Source of the DNA: Lutraria lutraria
Lineage: Eukaryota > Mollusca > Bivalvia > Venerida > Mactridae
Length of the DNA: 64,000 nt
Assembly: GCA_964023205.1 (NCBI GenBank)
Contig: OZ026845.1
Coordinates: 3,978,001 to 4,042,000 of the forward strand
Direction of reading: 5' to 3'
Positions within the stretch are counted from its first letter, which is position 1. Every line of letters begins with the position of its first letter. Below the pieces are notes generated by a model that did not search any database, was not told the DNA's origin, and saw only the letters and a program-made list of their open reading frames with translations. Of this stretch, positions 12,706-26,076 are shown piece by piece. The translations under genes and the position numbers were made by a program.

Positions 12706-13250
12706 CAGTGAAATATGTAAATATTTGAGTGTCCTGAAACTCATTATTACTGTGTTTTACTGTATATATGACTAGCATTTCAGAGATGTGAAAAACAAAA
12801 ATCTTGAGGTCTGATTGTGCATGTTTAATTACTGTGTAAAAAGCATTTTCTCATACAACACCATACATACACATATTTTTAAGATGCCAAAACAATAAAC
12901 CTTAATAATAATATTTAACAAAAAAACATTAAACAATGAGCACCTTTGACTTTAAGCTGATTGCTGAAATCTATTGCACTTAAATAATATCACATTCAAG
13001 ATCAAACAAAATGCTTGTAATATAAAATATGAAATCTAAGAAAAAAACTTAAATGTACAGGTACATAAACTATCTTAATTAACCTATTTTATTACATTAA
13101 AGAAAACAAGTTACCGGTATCACACTTTGTGGAGAAAAAAAATGAAATGCACATCTTATTACAGTTAATAGGAACTGGGTTAATTTTAGATTTAGACGGG
13201 GAAAAAAATGCCATTATCAAAATTTGCATTGCAATAATACCATGATTGTG

Positions 13251-14017
13251 TTAAGGACATATCCGGTAGTTGCTATTGCGCAACGTAGTGCGCATCCGTG
13301 ACGTTAATTTTACTATTAAACATATAGGCAAAATGAAAACGTATAGAGAATTTTTTAAAACTGCATGATCATAGCATATGATAACAGAAACATTTTAATC
13401 GAAAAGAAAATGGGGGTCGCGGTGCTTGTTTCTGAGTTATCTGCCCTTGTTTATGACGTATTGGCTTAATTTATGTGATTTCAAGGGCAGATCACTCATA
13501 TATAGATCATAAATACCATATTTTTACTTTTGGTTTATGTTTTATCATTTTATTCTTGGTCAAAATACACAATTTCATGCAATTCCATTAAATATTTCTA
13601 TAAGCATTTCAGTTGAAGTTAACAATTCTTCAAAATTAAACCAAGTTTTAGGAAAATTGACATATGTTACGGTAAAGAAGAAACAAATACAAAAACACTC
13701 ATTAGCAGTTCTGGTAATTTTGGGCGATTGCATGAAAAAAGGTTGGCTACTTAAAAAGGAAAATAAATAAGACCTTGTTCTCCTACATTATTAATTATCT
13801 GCCCTTGAAATTACCTAAAATGAGCCAAAATGACACATTCAAGGGCAGATAACTCAAAAACGAACACCGCGACCCTCATTTTTGTTTATCTTTAAATGTT
13901 TCTATTATCATATGCTATGATCATGCAAAGTTTTAAAAAAATCTCTATACGTTTTCATTTTCCCTATATGTTTAATAGTATGTGTAAAATTGTGGAAACT
14001 GTCAGATATGTCCTTAA
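13251..14017. mobile_element. Long-arm foldback element with TTAA borders
   Basis: Inverted arms of about 240 bp (13251-13495 and 13785-14017) share blocks such as CATGATCATAGCATATGATA and GAGTTATCTGCCCTTG. Both ends read TTAAGGACATATC inward, so the borders may be a duplicated TTAA target as in piggyBac or Kolobok elements. The centre holds a 77-codon open stretch with no recognisable product, which I do not call. A fragment of one arm occurs at about 56172-56262. Confidence 0.7.
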
Positions 14018-14269
14018 CAAACAAATAAAGACAAAGTAATGCAGGATAGTTGACCTATGTACATTATTTAAAATACATCTGAAGTATATAAAAAATGTAA
14101 CTACTTGATTAAGTTAGAAAATACAAGTCTATAAATCACAGTATCTTTGTTATATACATAAAATATAACTAGGAAAAATTATAATAAGGTAAGTCATGAT
14201 GTGACCTTATACACACAGTACATTCTTAAGTAAATTATGTTTTTAAGGACTTCTAAGTTAACCCATACC

Positions 14270-14670
14270 GAAAAAAGTTACACATAGGCATAACTTTTCT
14301 GTAACTAAAGAGTAACTTTTTTGTAACTAGGTATTGAGTTACAAAAAAGTTATAACTAATTTGTAACTTTTTTGGACTTAGTTATTTTATGGTGTAACTA
14401 AAGTGTAACTTTTTTAACTCTGTTTTTTTCAAGTGTAACTAAATTGTAACTTTTTGAACTTAGTCATTTCATGGTGTAACTAAAGTGTAACTTTTTTTAA
14501 CTCTGTCTTTTTCCAGTGTAACTAAATTGTAACTTTTTGGACTTAGCCATTCTTTGGTGTAACTAAAGTGTAACTTTTTTTAACTCTGTCTTTTTCAGAG
14601 TATATATATTTCTGCCTTTTAGACTTTGTCATTTTTTGGTGTAACTAAAAAGTAACTATTCAGAACTCTG
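14270..14670. repeat. Left GTAACT-rich array
   Basis: An approximately 95-100 bp unit containing 'gtgtaactaaagtgtaactt' and 'actctgtctttttc' repeats three to four times, next to the inverted terminus at 14262. Confidence 0.8.
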
Positions 14671-15029
14671 TTATTTTCTTGACTTTTAATACTTAAAATG
14701 AGGCCAAAATGTTCTATTTTCTGTGTATTCAGGTTTGATGTCATGTTTCCTGCACAATTAAATAATTATTCTAATATGATTATGAATTTATATATTATTC
14801 CAAAGAAATCACTAGTTAGGAAATATAAATCATTGATTCTTTTCTCATAGATCTTACAAGTACATGCAATTCTTTTTTTACATGATATTTTGATAAACTG
14901 TCAAGCACTTGGACTTTGGTATGAAATTGCTATCTACACTGCAGTTTACGTCCAATAAATAAAAGAACTCTACAATTTATCAGTTGAAGCTTTTGCAATT
15001 GACAAAAGTTTATTCATTTTTTTCTCATG

Positions 15030-16030
15030 TAATTTGACCCGGTGACCTAGTTTTTGACCCCAAATGACCCATGTTCAATCATTTTCAGTATGACAAACAT
15101 TCTTACAAGGTTGAGTGAAGATCCAATCAAAAGTATGACCTCTACAGTGTTATGAAGGTTTTCCCGAGATTTGACCTGGTGACCTAGTTTTTGACCCCAA
15201 ATGACCCATGTTCAATAATTTTCATGACATCAGTATGACAAACATTCTTACAAAGTTGAGTGAAGATCCAATAAAAATTATGACCTCTACAGTGTTATGA
15301 AGGTTTTCCTGAGATTTGACCCGGTGACCTAGTTTTTGACCCCAAATGACGTATATTCAAACTTTAAGATGACATCAGTATGACAAACATTCTTAAAAGG
15401 TTTGGTGAAGATCCAATCAAGGTCATGATCTTTACAGTATTATGAAGCTTTTCCTGAGATTTGACCCGGTGACCTAGTTTTTGACCCCAAATGACGTATA
15501 TTCTAACTTTAAGATAACATCATTATGACAAACATTTTTACAAGGTTTGGTGAAGATCCAATCAAAATCATGATCTCTACAGTGTTATGAAGGCTTTCCT
15601 GACATTTAACCCGATGACCTAGTTTTTGACCCCAAAACACGTACGTTCAGATTTTTTCGTGACATCGGCATGACAAACATTCTTACAAAGTTTGGTGAAG
15701 ATCCGATCAAAATTATGAACTATTACAGTGTTATAAAGGTTTTCCTGAGATTTGACCCGGTGACCTAGTTTTTGACCCCAAAAGACGTATGTTCAAAATT
15801 GTCTAAGACAACATATTCTGACAATACAATAAAAAAAAAAGCTATGACCTCAACACTATCATCAAATAGTTCCTGTGGTTTTACCCCGGTGACCTAGTTT
15901 TTTACCCCAGATGACCCATGTTTGACCCGGTTCATGATATCACTGAGACAAACTTTCTGAAAAACTTTTATGACGATGCAATCAAAACTGTGACACTTGT
16001 TAAGAAATCCTCCAGGTGTGGACGACGGAC
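15030..16030. repeat. About 140-bp bivalve-type tandem repeat
   Basis: Seven copies begin with the phrase 'ggtgacctagtttttgaccc' at intervals of roughly 135-147 bp, and each contains 'gatgacaaacattctta'-like and 'gaagatccaatca' segments. The array ends in 'gacgacggacgtcgac'. I recognise this wording from bivalve genomes. Confidence 0.85.
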
Positions 16031-17485
16031 GTCGACATTGATTGTAATTTAAATACTCATCTTACCACATGCTCAGGTGAGCTTAAAATCCTTTAAAGTC
16101 GTTTCATAAACAGTGTTTCCACTGGGCCGAAATACTTTTTCACCACCTGATAATTTTGGGAAAAGTTTGTGCTAATTTTCCGAAATATACGTGTACGTAA
16201 CGACCATGTATATCGAAAACACGGACCGAACAACGGGCGTTTATTCAATCGATAGATTTGTAGATTTTCGGAAAATCGTCTCGTATTCCCGGCAAATAAA
16301 TCAAAATTTAATCCAATCTATTAAGTATCAAGGAATTACATACATTCATGTGTGTATAAATTTGTATTACTAAGAAAAAACATTCACTTAAACAAAAAAT
16401 CTATTTATGCCAATATGCGAACTGTCCGTGATACAAGCAAGTGGTCAAAATCGTATTCTGTGTGACATGATCCTTATTGATACCGGAAATAACAGCATGG
16501 GGTCGTATACCACCTGCTGTGTTAAGCAGTCTAGCAGCTTTGGGTCAGACGTGTTATTTATGTGTGTTTCACTGTTTAAAATAGTACTGTACGGATCCTT
16601 CTATACACGCAATTCTTAATTTCAGTTCATTTACGCAAATAGACATTTAAATACATCGATGCCTTGGATTGCTTGTAAATATACAACTAAATGCATACAT
16701 GCCAATTTTAAATCAAATAATGTACATAAACTTAGGTTTACACAACACGTGATGTTGACATACAATCATTAAATACCTCACTAAAATTCATTAGTTTTTG
16801 TAGATTATTTAAAGAATACAATGAAGTCAACAATACTAAATAATGATATAACTACGTTTTTTATTACATGAATCATTACGACGGTACGTCCATTCTGATC
16901 CATTATAATTTTCTACACAGATGAAATTACGTACGTCACCAGACAAAATCCAAGACATAGTATTGCATCATACATATTTTAGAACAGAACAGAACATATC
17001 ATGTATTCACTCAATACATGTACAAAACATGCAAATATGAGGTTTTTACAATAAAGCAAAACAAATAAACACTTCCCGTTCAGCTGAAAAATTAATGTTT
17101 AAATTGATCAAACAAACTCGCTAATTAATTGACCACGTAATAAATCACACATTGATTTGCCATATAAGGCTACGCATGTCGGTGTTCGTTGTTTGAAGCA
17201 AACTGTCAACTAATCAAATTTCTGTGTATATTTTAAATGATGCCATAAATATATGCTGACACCTTGACTGTACGTGTGACACGTTCTTCCCAGCTTATCT
17301 GATTGTTAATTAACTATTAATGATTCTAATTTGAAGTAGGTGATTGTATAAATTAACAGATCTCTAAGACTGGATAAATATTTATTCAAGGGAGAAACGT
17401 TAGTTAAATAATAAGAAAAAGTTTCGTTTTTTTAAGTCAGAACGTAGATCGGAATTACTCGGTTGTTTCCGCAATATTGCATTGC

Positions 17486-17549
17486 TGACGTCACGCTACC
17501 CACTGATTGGCCAAATTCGAAACGTGACTTCGCGCACGATTTTGATTGG
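17486..17549 (+). promoter_or_regulatory. CRE and CCAAT-box cluster, possible promoter
   Basis: A perfect TGACGTCA (17486-17493) is followed by two GATTGG elements (17505-17510 and 17544-17549), in a locally GC-richer stretch. CREB/ATF and NF-Y sites at this spacing are common in proximal promoters of widely expressed genes. It lies about 100 bp before the first ATG of the candidate gene below. The orientation is assumed. Confidence 0.4.
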
Positions 17550-17644
17550 CTCGGAGGCATCGTTTTTTCAAAAAGCCGCGTCAGTTCAAGAAGAAGAAAG
17601 ATTGAAGCTTTAAATTTATTCAATTTATATTGCTTGTATCCATC

Positions 17645-20235
17645 ATGTACACGTTCCTATACAATGGATCGGAGGAAGTCTATTTAAAATCGTCACACTG
17701 GTGGGAAAAAAAGATTCAAGGAAGGATTTCGACTCGTACATAGTTGGTGATATCGTAATTTTCACGATGGTCTTCAAGTTCCTGTCAAGATTCTTGGGAT
17801 ATAACGTTTAGGTATTTCTGCTTAGATATTATTTGTTTACATAGAAAAATAATTCTATATACAACATATATATACTGAGTTGCTCGATATTACATAGCTT
17901 TATCAATAATCAGATTAATTGGAAGTGTTAACTAATTGCCATTTTAGTATTTTTTTTAATGTTTGCGCTTATTCTGGCGGCCATGTTGTTTACTAACAAC
18001 TAGGTCAATACTAGCGCGCCACCTGGAGTGAAACTGGCAGTATTTATTTTTATTAATTTATTTATAGTTTTGGAGTTGTTGCCCTTTGTTAATGTGTTCA
18101 TACATAATACTTAGCATAACTCCTAGACTATAAGAGCTATGAATTTGAAACTTTATAGTTAGATAGATTTCATTGAGGATGAGTGTAGTGCACAAGAACC
18201 GTTACTCTTTATTTCTTAATTTTTGAGTTGTTGCCCTTTGTTAATGTGTTCATACATAATACTTAGCATAACTCCTAGACTATATGAGCTATGCATTTGA
18301 AACTTTATGGTTAGATAGACTTCATTGAGGATGAGTGTAGTGCACAAGAACCGTTACTCTGTATTTCTTAATTTTGGAGTAATTGCCCTTTGTTAATTTG
18401 TTCATAGATAATTATTGTCCGGAGCATAACTCTTAGACTATATGAGCTATGCATTTGAAACTTTATGGTTAGATAGACTTCATTGAGGATGAGTGTAGTG
18501 CACAAGAACTGTTACTCTGTATTAATTAATTTTGGAGTTATTGCCCTTTGTTAATTTGTTCATACATAATTATTGTCTGGAGCATAACTCTTAGACTATA
18601 AGAGCTATGAAACTCTTAGACTATAAGAGCTATGAATTTGAAAGTTCATAGTTTGATAGATCTCATCGAGGATGAGTACAGTGTACAAGAACCATTACTC
18701 TGTATGGCTTAATTTTGGAGTTATTGCCCTTTGTTAATTTGTCAAACATAATTATTGTCTGGAGCATAACTCTTAGACTATAAAAGCGATGAATTTGTAA
18801 CTTCATAGTTAGATAGATCTCATCGAGGATGAGTACAGTGTACAAGAACCATTACTCTGCATGGCTTAATTTTGGATTTATTGCCCTTTGTTTGTTTACT
18901 TGATTCTTGTCCGGTGCAAAACTCTTATACTATATAAAAGCTATGAATTTGAAATTTCATCGACAAATAGATCTCATTGAGGTTGAGTGCAGTGCACAAG
19001 AACTGTTACTCTGCATTTCATAATTTTGGAGTTATTGCCCTTTGTTACATTTGTTTATACTTGATTCTTATTAGGAATAGGAGCATGACACTTGAACTGT
19101 AAGAGCTATGAATTATAAACTTCATAGTTATTTTATATCTAGTCCTGCTTTTTTATAGTCAATGACAGGTTAAATTGCACTTATGCTTATTTTTTTATAT
19201 TATTCTGCAGGTTCCACATCAGAAGTGAAAAAGCAATTGGAAAAAATGACACAAGACTTTAATTATGGTAGTCAGAAAATGGTACTTATATTATTTATTT
19301 GAGATAAAGCATTTATTAAAAGGACATTTGGATTAACTGCATTTTAAATGGAACCCCTTTAAGTCCATATTTTAATGACATAACAGTTGGGATTTTAATG
19401 AGCCTTTATCTGAGTTTTTTCTCCTCTGGTAGGAAAGGAAACATTATGTAAAATTTATTTTCCGTATATCTGCATTTTATTTCTTTAGAGCAAGATGAAC
19501 AAACAGTTCCAGATGTGATCAATGAAGCAGCATCCATTGGTAAGAACATTTATTAATAAGGGCTAGCCAGGACTTCGACAATTTTTTCAGGATACTTGTC
19601 CAGCAGGTCACAACCGTCAAGTTTGATAACCAGCCCAATTGGCACAGGTACTTATGAGTTATGGCCCTTGACATAGGGCTTAGGGTATTTGAGACCTGGC
19701 ACTCTTGTTTGATAACTGAAGTCATATTTATGATTGGAACATAATCAATATGCATGTATAGAAAACACAAACTTTTTCAATTTCTTAATCTTAACATCAA
19801 CTAATATTGCTAAGTTGAACACAAAAATCTTAATGAAACTTTCAAACAGAAATAGTAACTTATTAATAATCTGGATTAATCTGAATCCTGTTTCCTCAAG
19901 CTAGAGATCTGGGCTGTTTTTCTACTAGTACTATATAGTATTGACTGAAAAATATTATAAAGAGCTTCTGTAAAGATTACTCTCTGTCTTTTAAAGGTTG
20001 TCTGCATATGAAATTCAAACACTTGCAAATGTTCTTTCTAAGTTGACTACAATAAGTAATCCACATTATCTGTTGGATAATCAATTGAAATTATTAAATC
20101 ATATTTTATTGTATATGTCTTCTTTTTTTCCAGACTGCTGTTATTAAAGGCAAAGATGTGAAAGCTGCATTATTAAGTTTTGTAGATGAACCTAGAATAA
20201 TGCACTATTGGTCAGTTTTGAACAAAGAAAAATGA
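17645..20235 (+). CDS. Possible small spliced gene of unknown function
   Basis: I do not recognise the product. Three splice-bounded segments can be seen: 19211-19267 (cag before, gt after; reads STSEVKKQLEKMTQDFNY), 19489-19539 (reads QDEQTVPDVINEAASI, in phase with the former) and a terminal segment from 20134 after a strong polypyrimidine-CAG. The terminal segment stops at once (…DCCY then TAA at 20145-20147) if joined directly. In a different phase it runs to TGA at 20233-20235 and reads KDVKAALLSFVDEPRIMHYW, which would need a missing exon. A possible first coding exon starts at ATG 17645 (begins MYTFLYNGSEEVYLKSSHWW). The whole structure lies inside the inverted-terminus block, so it could be element-borne. 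Confidence 0.3.
18066..19145. repeat. About 155-180 bp tandem repeat, seven copies
   Basis: The phrases 'ttattgccctttgttaattt', 'agcataactcttagactat', 'gagctatgaatttgaaact' and 'gaggatgagtgtagtgcaca' recur in the same order about seven times. Later copies are progressively diverged. Confidence 0.85.
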
Positions 20236-20469
20236 AAACAAACTTGAGGAAGAGAACTCTAATCACCATTGTCTTGTGAATTAAGCATAAATACATCTAA
20301 AATGTTGGAATATATACTGTATAGTGTTTTATTCAAGAAATATCTATGTGCTTAAAAAGTCACTGTAAACTGATTTTGTTTTCACATCCTTTTTGTATTA
20401 TTTAAGAAATAATTAAATGCTATGATATTAATATTTAAAATCTTTCTTGTCTGATTAAAGTGAAAATTC

Positions 20470-21160
20470 GGTTATTTTAGTGTAACTTTTCTGTAATTTT
20501 TCTGAAACTTTAATGTAACTTTTCTGTAACTTTAATATAACTTTTTTGTAACTTTTATGTAACTTTGAATGTAACTAAAGTATGCCTAGAATATAACTTT
20601 TCTGTAACTTTTTTGTAACTTTTATGTAACTTTGAATGTAACTAAAGTATGCCTAGAATATAACTTTTCTGTAACTTTTTTGTAACTTTTATGTAACTTT
20701 GAATGTAACTAAAGTATGCCTAGAATATAACTTTTTTGTAACTTTTATGTAACTTTGAATGTAACTAAAGTATGCCTAGAATATAACTTTTCTGTAACTT
20801 TAAATGTAACTATAGAATGCCTACAATGTAACTTTTTTGTAACTTTGAATGTAACTAAAGTATGCCTGAAATGTAACTTTTTTGTAACTTTTATACACTT
20901 ATAATTTTTTTGTAACTTTTCTGTGTCTTAATCATGCATAGAAATTAGAATGTAACTTTTTTGTAACTATAGTGTAACTTTTTTGTAACTAATATGTAAC
21001 TTTTCTCTGTAAATAGGCACAAAAAAGTTACATATTAGTTAGTAACTTTTAATAGGCATAACTTTTCTGTAACTATGTTGAAATAAATGGTTCCAAACTT
21101 GTATAACTTAGTTATGCTTTTTTTGTAACTTTTTTTGCCTCAAAAGGCATAACTTTTTTG
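20470..21160. repeat. Right GTAACT-rich array
   Basis: A 67-bp unit containing 'gtatgcctagaatataactt' and runs of 'ttttgtaac' repeats about four times, followed by looser GTAACT words up to the inverted terminus. It mirrors the left array. Confidence 0.8.
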
Positions 21161-21179
21161 TAACTTTTTTCGGTATGGG

Positions 21180-22258
21180 AAGGCTAAAAAAGAACTCGAC
21201 GGTTACTTGACCAAAACAATAAGAGTAGGTAGACTGCAAACCTTGTTCATTTTTTTGTAAACAAACCTTTCATACATAAGGAGTAACAATTTGCCAAAAT
21301 TATTTTTTTACTTTGGATTTTGCTGTTTGCTGTAAAATCTTTTTGAGGTCGAGGCAAAAATCAGGATGGTCAGATAGAAGTAAAAACATTTTTTCATTCC
21401 TAAAAAAACAGATTCATACACAAAAAATGTAAACAATTTTGATATTTCTCATACGAGCGGTGTAACTTCTACAATCATCAACATATATATTTTCCTGGGA
21501 TAAGATAAACAAGAACACTCAGACAAGTAACAACAATAAATTCAAAACTACACATACCAAAAAAATTAAGAGTTCAAAATTGTAATGGAGCAATAAAAAC
21601 AAAACTCAAGAACAAATCAAAATACACATCAGTAACATACATGTACATGTAATTAAATATTATAGTTTCTTAAAATGAAGCTAAGCAAGTATCATATGTT
21701 ACTGATAAAATACCTGATTAATAAATAAATGTTTCCTTATTGATTATTGATACATACAAATGGTTAATTGATTACTCATAATGATTAATTCCAGGTTTAC
21801 CAATGATAGTTGATAAATAGCTCTTGTCTGAATACTACATTACAAAGACATCATTAATGGCTATAATGAGATATGCATTACAGAATACAACAAGTCACTG
21901 AGTTCAGATATACGAACAATACACACATAAGTGTCACATACATAATTGTAGTATCACAGTGAAAATAAAACACTCAACAAAACAATTTGAACTACATGTA
22001 TTGAAATTACCCAAACAAATTAGGAGAACTTTATAATATGTTACAGAAAAATGAACATAAACTAGTATATAGATAGATTCACTGAAAGTATACAAGACAT
22101 TCTTCAGGAATATTCCTTTTTTAAACACATTTGGCAGTCAACTTGACTCAATTAGTATTTCCATTTTTTCAATTTAAACAGTTTTTGTTTTCCACATTAA
22201 AAAATGTCATTAAATAAAACCTGGTGACAGAATGTATAACTATTAACTAGATCACATT
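21180..22258. other. 3' flank of pyroglutamyl-peptidase gene
   Basis: AT-rich; probably holds the 3' UTR of the minus-strand gene that ends at 22259. No poly(A) signal could be assigned with confidence and no other gene is seen. Confidence 0.35.
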
Positions 22259-24765
22259 TTATGACAACTTCTGTACTTGTTCTAACATAGCAAGCACAGA
22301 TTCTCTCAAACCTTCAGCTAGTTCATTGACAGTGTAGGGATGATCTAATGGAGGTACATGAACGAAGGCTGTTCTATCCTTGTCAATATGAAGGGATGTG
22401 TAGTATGAGAAATCACATAAATATCTGAAATACATATGTATTAAGAATCAAATCTAAAAAACTTTACCAGTCTGACAGAAGGGACCTATTACAGGAAACT
22501 TTCTAGTCCCCAATCCTACATTTTTTCCTCTATGTACCATTTAACTTTCTGTCTACTAATGAATTGAAATATATTACTAGTTCACTTAATAAGTATGTTA
22601 TTTGACACAGAAGCTGTTTTTTGTACTACATGATAAGCCAAATATTACACCCAGCTGACAATCAGAATATTTCCACATGCGATGTTGATTCCTCTGAATC
22701 AAAGATTTTACATCAATGACAATATGATTTCCTATGCAATTTATGACGGATCAGGGATTGACTAAAATTGAACAACTCCTTTCAACCAAAGTTGTATTTC
22801 TTCAGATAATCGTCAGCTTATTTCTACAAACCTGCATGTCATTTTTTCCAATCTTGAGAAACTAACATTAACTTTGAAGTTTGGCATAAATAATCCAGTA
22901 GCATGTTCCTGAAATTTGGATTAACCCTTCTTAGGTGAGATCTAGAAACAGGTAAGTATGTATATTGTAAAGAGCTCATCGAGCCAAAAAAAATTAAACC
23001 CAAATCGCAATATTGGCAAAAATTGTGTCAATCTGATTCATACCTTCCTGCATCGTGAGATATAACAGTTTTAGCTTTAGTACTTGTTGCATTTACTCTG
23101 TTACATACAACTTCCATGTTTAATCCTGCTGTTATACATTCATCAGCACCTGGAACACAACACTCGTCATCGGCAACACAATTCTGTAATTCATATATAT
23201 TTATCAGCTTAGTAAATAGATATAACCATTGCCTCGAACATGACCTGTCAGTTTCTCTTTAAAAGTAGTTTAATGTGGTAAAGTAGCTATAGAATGATCA
23301 GATTTTGGTTATACGAGATGGCTGATACACTATCTAAAGTATCATTTATGCTGGACTATACTACCTAGTTATAAAAAAATATAAAGCATGTGCATACCTG
23401 GACATCTTTCCTGTTATAACCATTATTGTGAGCCCTCTGCTCTAGAGTTATTTCCTTGGCAATACCTGATACTCCAACATGTACCACTAACTGTAAGGAA
23501 AAATTAAAATACATATCACCAGTCTTCACCTTAACTCACTAGCCCAAAGCCCAGGGTTAGTATATTTCTATTTCGAAAAGTGAACTTTCTCAACATTGTT
23601 TATTCAGACTCACAGTTGTTTATTTTCAATAGCCCACTTAAGTTTGAACATTACATAATCATTTGGATGTATAAGAATAATTCAAGAAATACCACAATCA
23701 CAAGTTAAGATATTCCTAAACAATATATGTAACAATTATAGAGAACTTGCAACACACCCAAATAATGAAGTTAGAAGCAAGACCAAAATCATATTAAGAA
23801 TGGAAGTTGTAGAACTAGTGTTTTGGGAGGACAAATTTGGGGCTGAAATTTGGCTACATTCACCTGTCGGATAAGTCCATTTTTCCCCCAAAAAAATCAT
23901 TAAAAAATCCCCTTGTAGAATCATTTTTGGTTAAAAATCATTAAATTGGCCTTCAGGATAGATCTTTGCCTCTTGCCATCAAGGTTGTAACACATTGGTA
24001 ATTAAATGTTTTCTCCTTTCTAGGGACCCATACAACACCTTTCCCCTAATGTTGAAAAAAACACTGCTGTTCTATTTTACAGCAATTCTCACATCAGGTT
24101 TGTGATTGTTCCACAATTCAGGTAGTTGTCTTTTCACAGTACAATATTCTACAGGAATTTCATATATAAACAAATCAATATCATCTCCAAGGCTAATGTC
24201 CTTCAATTGTTTCACACATTCCCAGCTGGCATTGACATCATGGTTTCCAAATGGACCAAATCCTGTGAATGTCATTAATTCAATTAAAAACAGAAATTAA
24301 ATACATATATAGGGAAAAAAATAACGAATACATCAGTATCTAAACTAGATACATGTAGTTACAAGTATCTATACATTGTATTTTGGGATTGATTTAGGTT
24401 CAAATTTTTTTTTAAGACTCATGTAGAAATGACAAATGCAGACAGGATCTATACATATAAACAATATAATTATCTACACACATTTTATACACATAATTAT
24501 ACTCCTCAGTCCTGTAAAATTTATTATCAGAAAAATGCAGGGCCCAACAAATCCACTCATATTACACATTAGGACAAGTTAGAAGTTGCTTTAGAACTGG
24601 TTAACATTCTAAAACTATCATCCAGCAGGAAAAGTGGTTACACACTTTTTGTTGAGCCCTGAAACCTGGGCTGTAGAGTCCCTGCTGAAACTGAGAAAAT
24701 AAAATGACCACATCTAGAAGATAATTAAGACAATTACCAGTAACAACCACTATCTTTCTTTTCAT
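22259..24765 (-). CDS. PGPEP1: Pyroglutamyl-peptidase I
   Basis: A cytosolic cysteine peptidase (family C15) that removes N-terminal pyroglutamate from peptides. Five coding exons on the minus strand join in frame with GT-AG borders: 24738-24765, 24093-24262, 23398-23490, 23044-23183 and 22259-22424, giving 198 residues against 209 in human. It begins MKRKIVVVTGFGPFGNHDVN. The catalytic triad known for the family is present: Glu83 in EITLEQRAHN, Cys147 in GRYLCDFSYY and His166 in AFVHVPPL. The NASW and YEIPVEY motifs also match. The ATG follows a 'ttttcag' acceptor by 17 bases, so a 5' UTR exon probably lies upstream. No frameshift or early stop is seen. Confidence 0.95.
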
Positions 24766-26076
24766 AACTGTTTTGGTATCTGAAAATAAAGTTAGAGTAC
24801 AGATAACAGATAGGTTACACAGGCATATGACATGGCATATTTAAAATAATAATTAAATTATTTAATGCTGTCAAAATAATACTTCCTCACTGACCTCAGT
24901 CAATCTAATGACACGAAGAAACGAATCATTATTTTCGCAAATAAAATGGTCGGTTTGGAAGCTGAAACCCCTTAGTTAATGAAAAAATAAATCAAACATA
25001 ATGTCGTATCCAACTTACTTGTCTACGTGAAAGCAAAAAAATAAATACAGATTGTTTTTCTTTCTGTAGAATATAACCGGTGAGTCCGTGAGAACCACTA
25101 AGCGTGAAATAATAAGTACACGCAATCTAAACTGGTTCCCGTTCCGGCGTACGTAAAGTAGCGTAAGGTGGTTAAATTGTTAAATTTTGTATTAGGAACA
25201 AATATTTATCGTATATCTGTGTAAAAATGAAGCATCAGAAATGCTTATATATGCATTATGAAGCTCGTACAAGTATACATTCAAGAGGCGTAAGATTTAT
25301 GAATACTGGCGTAAATTTAGTTTTAATTGATAGATTTTTTTAAAAATGTATATCGTATAGTTATATAAAATGTAGCTTCATACGTACGTGCTACTTTGTA
25401 TTCAAAATCAATAATGTCGTAATCATGTCCGAGTATTTCACAATATGTGACGGGTATGTAAGGTGGCTATAAAACGGGTTAATTGGTATATTTTGACTTA
25501 AGGACAAATATTTATCGTATATCTATGTAAAATGAAGCATCACAAATACTCAATATACAAATTTTACGAAACCCGTACAAGTATACTTATTAAGTGGCGC
25601 AAGGTGTCTTAAGGTCGTTGGCTCCATCACATTGCCGATGGCACCAGCACTTTGTCGATGTTGATAATTTGTAAAAGTTCTAGCAAAGTCATTTTGGGAT
25701 ATTTCTTGTCGAAAATGCATGCAAAATGACGTGAAAAATATTCTTGGTGGCATAGCATTCTTTGATTTAAAAAAAACAAAAAACAGGCGTGTTCATTAAA
25801 AACAGATGCTTTTATAAAATGTGCTTACCATTGTTTTGCTCGTGGGCTCTATAACGGACGTGTCGATGGCTCATATTTAGCAGATCACAAAATGTGAAAG
25901 AGTCACCGTTTAATAGGGGTGAAATTAGATGTTCAAAAGTTAATTTAAGAACCTAATTTGAACATGAATGAATACGGGCTAATTATACCATTTGAAACCC
26001 TATAAACAGAGAACCCAACATTTATCATAATATATGAATATTTCCATAGATTATAAATCTTTTACATTTTCATGAT
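24766..26076. other. 5' flank of pyroglutamyl-peptidase gene, with a local duplication
   Basis: A non-coding 5' exon and promoter are expected here but cannot be pinned down. Two related segments of about 125 bp (25165-25290 and 25459-25585) share 'caaatatttatcgtatatct' and 'cgtacaagtatac', a local direct duplication. Confidence 0.45.

Larger units (their letters stand above)
14262..21179. mobile_element. Candidate 6.9 kb composite element with inverted termini
   Basis: The left end CCCATACCGAAAAAAGTTAC is the exact reverse complement of the right end GTAACTTTTTTCGGTATGGG. Each terminus runs directly into an array rich in GTAACT/AGTTAC words (left about 14270-14670, right about 20470-21160). 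The interior holds two bivalve-type tandem arrays, a CRE/CCAAT promoter-like stretch and a possible small spliced gene. I found no target duplication and no transposase. It may be one large non-autonomous element, or a host segment flanked by two inverted copies of a smaller repeat. Confidence 0.5.

Noticed and set aside
13537..13770. 77-codon frame in the centre of the TTAA foldback element
   Set aside because: No recognisable domain, short, and in AT-rich spacer DNA.
17432..17623. Minus-strand 63-codon frame across the CRE/CCAAT cluster
   Set aside because: It lies over promoter-like sequence and has no recognisable product.
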